DNA of 64,000 bases, from positions 4,154,001 through 4,218,000 of the forward strand of contig NZ_JARXYP010000002.1 in NCBI RefSeq assembly GCF_029893805.1, written 5' to 3'. Made by a program: the position numbers and the translations under genes. Position 1 is the first letter of the stretch; every line of letters begins with the position of its first letter. This document shows positions 60,449-64,000 of this stretch, piece after piece. Under the pieces are notes generated by a model. That model was not told the origin of the DNA. It worked only from the letters and a program-made list of their open reading frames with translations, and searched no databases. This stretch comes from Streptomyces sp. SAI-135. GTDB lineage: Bacteria; Actinomycetota; Actinomycetes; Streptomycetales; Streptomycetaceae.

Positions 60449-61258
60449 CTACCTGCTCAGCTTCTGGAACCTCCGTACCGCCAGCGGCAGGAAGATCGCC
60501 GTGAGCACCACCGGCCACACCCCGGCCATCAGCAGCGCGTGCTGCTCGACCCAGGACTCCCCGCCGCCGACCGGGGTTCCGAACAGCTCCCGGGTCGCCG
60601 CCGCCGTGGAGGAGATCGGGTTCCACGCGGCCACCGCGCCCAGCCAGTCGGGCATGAGCTGGGGCGCCACGAAGATGCTGGAGATCATCGTCAGCGGGAA
60701 CGCGACCGCGAACAGACCCCCCGCCGCCTCCGGGTTGGGCACCATCAGACCCAGCCACACCCCGATCCAGATCAGCGCGAACCGCAGCCACAGCAGCAGC
60801 CCGAAGGCGGCGAGGAAGCCGAGCCCGCCGTCCGGCCGCCAGCCCATCGCCACCGCCGTGAGCATCATGATGGCCAACTCGGCGCAGGCGACCAGCAGAT
60901 CGGTCACCCCGCGGCCCGCGACCACCGCGGAGGAGGCCATCGGCATCGAGCGGAACCGGTCGATCACCCCCTTCGTGGCGTCGTACACCACCAGGGTCGC
61001 GGTGTTGATGAAGCCGAAGGCCATGGTCATCACGAACATGCCCGGCATCAGGAAGTCCTTGTAGTCCCCGCCGCCGGGCACCTGCATGGCGCTGCCGAAG
61101 ACATAGCCGTAGAGCAGGACGGAGAGGATCGGGAAGCCCAGCTGCCAGGCGATGTTGACGGGTTGGCGCTGGTAGTGGGTGAGTCCGCGGCGAACGATGT
61201 TCCACACGTCGGCGAGAACCCAGTAGGTGCGGCCGCGGGTGGTCTCCAGGGTGCTCAT
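60449..61258 (-). CDS. ABC-2 exporter permease (DrrB-like)
   Basis: 269 residues, six hydrophobic segments, with the ABC-2 pattern (QPVNIAWQLGFPILSVLLYGYVFGSA, FLMPGMFVMTMAFGFINTATLVVYDATKGVIDRFRSMPM, WNPISSTAAATRELFG). ATGA overlap with the ATPase. Exporters of this DrrAB type often move hydrophobic drugs, lipids or polyketides. Confidence 0.92.
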   Translation of the reverse strand: MSTLETTRGRTYWVLADVWNIVRRGLTHYQRQPVNIAWQLGFPILSVLLYGYVFGSAMQVPGGGDYKDFLMPGMFVMTMAFGFINTATLVVYDATKGVIDRFRSMPMASSAVVAGRGVTDLLVACAELAIMMLTAVAMGWRPDGGLGFLAAFGLLLWLRFALIWIGVWLGLMVPNPEAAGGLFAVAFPLTMISSIFVAPQLMPDWLGAVAAWNPISSTAAATRELFGTPVGGGESWVEQHALLMAGVWPVVLTAIFLPLAVRRFQKLSR

Positions 61259-62226
61259 GCGGCCGTCTCCTCGGTCTCGGTGCGGTGTCCGGTCAGGCGC
61301 AGGAAGACGTCGTCGAGGCTCGGCCTGCGCAGTCCGATGTCCTCGACCCGCACGCCCTCGTCCTGGAGGGTGCGGGCCACCTCGGTGAGGGCGGAGACCC
61401 GGTCGAGGACGGGGGCGTGCACCCGCAACTCGCCTTCCTCCGCCTCGGGTTCGCCGTCCGAGACCCGGGCGACGACCTTCACCACGCGCGCGATGTCGGT
61501 CCGCTCGGCGACCACGACCTCGACACGGTCGCCGCCGACCCGGTCCTTCAGCCCGTCAGGGGTGTCGTCGGCGATGGCCCGGCCCTGGTCGATGACGGTG
61601 ATGCGGGAGGCCAGCCGGTCGGCCTCCTCCAGGTACTGGGTGGTCAGCAGCACGGTGGTGCCGCTCGCCACCAACGCCCTTACGGAGTCCCAGACTTCGC
61701 CCCGGCTGCGGGGGTCGAGGCCGGTCGTCGGCTCGTCGAGGAAGAGCACGGCGGGCGCGAGGATCATCGAGGCGGCGAGGTCGAGGCGGCGCCGCATGCC
61801 GCCGCTGTACTTGCCCACGCCCCTGTCGGCGGCGTCGGTGAGGTCGAACTGCTCCAGGAGCTCGCCGGCCCGCCGCTTGGCCCGCTTGCCGCCGAGGTGG
61901 AACAGCCGGCCGAACATCTCCAGGTTCTGCCGGCCGGTGAGGACCTCGTCCACGGCGGCGTACTGCCCGGTGAGGCCGATCCTGGACCGCACCTCGCGCG
62001 GGTGCCGGACCACGTCGAGCCCGGCCACGGCGGCCCGGCCGCCGTCCAGCCGGATCAGCGTGGACAGGATGCGGACGGCGGTGGTCTTGCCCGCGCCGTT
62101 CGGCCCGAGCAGGCCGTGCACGGTGCCCTCGCGGACGGCGAGGTCGAAGCCGTCGAGGGCGCGCTTGTCGCCGTACCGCTTCTCCAGTCCCTCGGCGTGG
62201 ACGGCGTATCCGTCGTCGGTGGTCAT
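61255..62226 (-). CDS. ABC exporter ATPase (DrrA-like)
   Basis: 323 residues. Walker A GPNGAGKTTAV, signature YSGGMRRRLDLAAS, Walker B VLFLDEPTTGLDPRSR, H-loop LLTTQYLEEADRLA, and the DrrA-type C-terminal regulatory domain (about 215-323). Start ATG 62226. The promoter region shared with TetR carries two operators. Confidence 0.93.
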   Translation of the reverse strand: MTTDDGYAVHAEGLEKRYGDKRALDGFDLAVREGTVHGLLGPNGAGKTTAVRILSTLIRLDGGRAAVAGLDVVRHPREVRSRIGLTGQYAAVDEVLTGRQNLEMFGRLFHLGGKRAKRRAGELLEQFDLTDAADRGVGKYSGGMRRRLDLAASMILAPAVLFLDEPTTGLDPRSRGEVWDSVRALVASGTTVLLTTQYLEEADRLASRITVIDQGRAIADDTPDGLKDRVGGDRVEVVVAERTDIARVVKVVARVSDGEPEAEEGELRVHAPVLDRVSALTEVARTLQDEGVRVEDIGLRRPSLDDVFLRLTGHRTETEETAA

Positions 62227-62248
62227 GGTTCCCCCTTCTCTCCTTAAC

Positions 62249-62286
62249 TGAGTACACCGTACCCGATTGCGCGTACGCTGTACTCA
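62249..62286. promoter_or_regulatory. Twin TetR operators between drrAB-like genes and TetR
   Basis: TGAGTACA (62249-62256) and TGTACTCA (62279-62286) are inverted repeats. Each lies in its own small palindrome, GTACACCGTAC (62252-62262) and GTACGCTGTAC (62273-62283), 21 bp apart, which suggests two dimers on one face of the helix. Confidence 0.65.
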
Positions 62287-62313
62287 ATTTTTCGCCGGAA
62301 CTAAGCTGCGCCC

Positions 62314-63087
62314 ATGACGAGCAGCGGGGACACCAGTGGCAGCGGGGACATCGTCCGCACGCTCGAACTGCTGTGGGAGGGGGCTCCGCGGCCCAGCCGG
62401 GGGCCCAAGCCGGGCCTGACGCTGGACCGGATCGTGGAAACGGCGGTCCGGATCGCGGACGAGGAGGGGTTCGACGCGGTCTCGATGCGCCGGATCGCCA
62501 CCGAGCTCGGCACCGGCGCGATGTCCCTGTACCGGTACGTCCCCGGCAAGGCCGAGCTGCTCGACCTGATGCTCGACCGCGTCCAGCGGCCCTCCGAGAA
62601 CCCGGCCGACCTCGGCGACGGCGGCTGGCGCTCGGCGCTGGAGGCCATGGCCCGCGCCACGCTCGCGCTCTACACCCGCCACCCCTGGCTGCTCGGCGTC
62701 AACCAGGCCCGCCCGCTGCTCGGTCCGAGCGCGCTGGACGGCATGGAGAAGATGCTCGGCCGGATCCGCCCGATGGGCCTGACCGACCCCGAGCTGGTCT
62801 CCGCGGTCATCATGGTCGACGGGTACGTCGTCGGGGCCGCGCGCACGCAGGTCTACCAGCGGGAGGCGGAGCGTACGTCGGGCATGACGACCGCGGACTT
62901 CTTCGCGGCCCAGGCCCCCTTCATCGAGAAGGTCATGGCCACCGGCCGCTACCCGGTCCTCGGGTCGCTCGCCGAGGACACCTGGAGCCCGGAGTTCGAC
63001 CACTTCGAGTTCGGGCTCCAGCGGATCCTGGACGGCCTTGAGGTGTTCGTGGCCGCTCGGCGGACGGACTCAGGAGCGCCTGAATAG
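62314..63087 (+). CDS. TetR family regulator (TetR_C type)
   Basis: 257 residues. HTH at about 35-80 (LDRIVETAVRIADEEGFDAVSMRRIATELGTGAMSLYRYVPGKAELLDLM), then the TetR C-terminal ligand domain common among tetracycline/daunorubicin-type exporter regulators (LLGVNQARPLLGPSALDGMEKML). Divergent from the ABC exporter; expected to repress both through the twin operators. Its 3' end overlaps the convergent gene by 18 bp. Confidence 0.92.
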   Translation: MTSSGDTSGSGDIVRTLELLWEGAPRPSRGPKPGLTLDRIVETAVRIADEEGFDAVSMRRIATELGTGAMSLYRYVPGKAELLDLMLDRVQRPSENPADLGDGGWRSALEAMARATLALYTRHPWLLGVNQARPLLGPSALDGMEKMLGRIRPMGLTDPELVSAVIMVDGYVVGAARTQVYQREAERTSGMTTADFFAAQAPFIEKVMATGRYPVLGSLAEDTWSPEFDHFEFGLQRILDGLEVFVAARRTDSGAPE

Positions 63088-64000
63088 CCGCCGCAGTCCG
63101 AAGAGCGCGGCGACGGCTCCCAGGGCGAGGGCGCCGATCTTGAGGGTGCCGGTGGAGCCGTCGCCGTCGTCGCCGGAGGCGGAGGAACTCCCGCTCCCGC
63201 CCTCCGCGGACGACCCGGACCCGCCGCCCGGCGCGTCCTGCGCCTCGACCTCGCTGTTCGCGCCCTCCATGCCGAGCAGGAGCTTGGTCCCGTCCGGGGA
63301 GTAGGAGACGGACTCCCCCTGCCCGAGGGGCACGCTGATCCGGCCCTGCTTCTTGAGGTCGCCGTCGTTCCAGTCGTACCAGATGCCGCCGAAGTAGCCG
63401 CGTACGGCGAGCTGCCGGCCGTCCGGTGAGAAGGCGGCGTCGGTGGCCCACAGGTCGACGGCCTTGACGGGCTTGAAGACGTTCGTGCCGGACGGGGAGA
63501 GGGTGGCGGGTCCCTCGTAGAGATGCCCGCCGTCCTCCTGCTTGTCGATGATGTACACGCGTCCGGTCTTCGGGTGGACGACCATCGACTCGGCGTCGCG
63601 CGAGCCGTCGGTGTACTTCACCACATACTGCGTGGCCTTGACGGACTGGTCCTCCAGGTCCTTCGGCTCGGGCAGCTTGTAGATCCACACGTAGGGCCAG
63701 GTGACCCCGTCGTTGTCGCCGATGTCGCCGACCCAGATCTCGTTTCCGGGCCCGACGGCGATGGCCTCCACGTCCCGCGGGGTCCCCACGCCGGTCATGG
63801 TGATCCTGGCGACGGTCCTGCCGGTGGCACTGTCCACGGCGTACAGGTACGCGCCGGTGTCCTGGTCGTTGTGGGTCCAGTAGATCCCCGGGTGCTGCCG
63901 CGAGGCGGCGAGCCCGCTGGACTCGGTGATCCGGGGATCGCTGATGGTGAAACCCCGGTCCCCCTTCCCGTCCCCGTCCCCGTCGGCGGCGGAGGCGGGC
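63070..64000 (-). CDS. Membrane-anchored beta-propeller-like surface protein, N-terminus off window
   Basis: About 309 visible residues; the frame is open to the right edge and no start is visible (an internal GTG at 63837 is not a credible start because coding sequence continues upstream as ISDPRITESSGLAASR). Propeller-like repeats: GIYWTHNDQDTGAYLYAVDS, AIAVGPGNEIWVGDIGDNDG, SMVVHPKTGRVYIIDKQ and AAFSPDGRQLAVRGYFG. A Gly/Ser-rich linker and a C-terminal transmembrane helix with an RRLFRRS tail anchor it, catalytic part outside. Function unknown; phytase-like or surface adhesin roles are possible. Confidence 0.8.
   Translation of the reverse strand, partial: PASAADGDGDGKGDRGFTISDPRITESSGLAASRQHPGIYWTHNDQDTGAYLYAVDSATGRTVARITMTGVGTPRDVEAIAVGPGNEIWVGDIGDNDGVTWPYVWIYKLPEPKDLEDQSVKATQYVVKYTDGSRDAESMVVHPKTGRVYIIDKQEDGGHLYEGPATLSPSGTNVFKPVKAVDLWATDAAFSPDGRQLAVRGYFGGIWYDWNDGDLKKQGRISVPLGQGESVSYSPDGTKLLLGMEGANSEVEAQDAPGGGSGSSAEGGSGSSSASGDDGDGSTGTLKIGALALGAVAALFGLRRLFRRS

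Overview
The window is high-GC actinobacterial DNA, almost certainly from a Streptomyces chromosome. Supporting signs are the very high third-position GC in real genes, frequent GTG starts, GGAGG-type ribosome binding sites, ATGA/GTGA-coupled operons, and many Streptomyces-typical families (DmdR1-type iron repressor, NagS-type SIS protein, SCO4402-family protein, TPR regulators, TIGR03084). From about 20 kb to 58 kb the gene order (EF-hand, STAS, sigma/anti-sigma, purU, dmdR1, SIS protein, pdxH, citrate synthase, 4CL/carboxylase operon, serC) matches my memory of S. coelicolor SCO4411 down to SCO4366, so this part is core chromosome. I see no tRNA, rRNA, transposase, integrase or CRISPR array.

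1-21 kb is a catabolic region for an unknown CoA-activated substrate: a DUF35 protein and DoxX protein (reading off the left edge), an ADP-forming acyl-CoA synthetase with an enoyl-CoA hydratase, a flavin reductase, an MFS transporter next to a GlxA-type AraC regulator, a zinc alcohol dehydrogenase, three acyl-CoA dehydrogenase subunits, an MFE-2-like SDR, a cyclase-family hydrolase and an AMP-forming acyl-CoA ligase. Seven copies of an inverted repeat CTGAC-N5-GTCAG lie in five intergenic regions just upstream of these genes and not elsewhere that I could see. They suggest one dispersed regulon under a TetR-like repressor that is not itself recognisable nearby. A secreted tannase-like esterase, a flavoprotein monooxygenase, a flavin amine oxidase and an RsbW-like ATP-binding protein are interspersed.

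21-42 kb holds regulation and housekeeping: a four-EF-hand protein, a STAS anti-anti-sigma factor, an ECF-like sigma factor coupled to a zinc-finger anti-sigma factor fused to a mycothiol-dependent isomerase domain, purU, a solute-binding lipoprotein, a Pro/Gln-rich membrane protein with repeated TQF[IL]PPV/TSYYLPPV motifs, a TPR regulator, a primase-like protein, an ABC exporter, dmdR1, a DasR-controlled SIS protein (dre site visible), a PAS/GAF sensor, two acetyltransferase-type genes in the whole window, pdxH and citrate synthase. A short plus-strand transcription unit at 39.38-39.63 kb has a promoter, a perfect Shine-Dalgarno sequence, a 12-codon ORF and two hairpins, and is a candidate structured RNA.

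41.6-52.2 kb is a minus-strand operon of nine or ten coupled genes: TIGR03084 protein, a repetitive novel ORF, AtuA-like protein, both subunits of an acyl-CoA carboxylase, acyl-CoA dehydrogenase, 4CL-like ligase, enoyl-CoA hydratase and TetR. It resembles the atu/liu (acyclic terpene/leucine) carboxylation pathways. The repetitive ORF (50870-51436) looks like serial duplication of the 3' end of the preceding gene.

52-64 kb: methyltransferase, EamA exporter, GNAT, a large FAD/Fe-S oxidoreductase, serC, a CebR-controlled secreted GH5 cellulase with CBM2, a DrrAB-like ABC exporter with a divergent TetR regulator and twin operators, and a membrane-anchored beta-propeller-like protein cut by the right edge. 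A family of intergenic GGGGCGCGGGGAACTGCGCG repeats (six good copies) punctuates the whole window, mostly behind gene ends.
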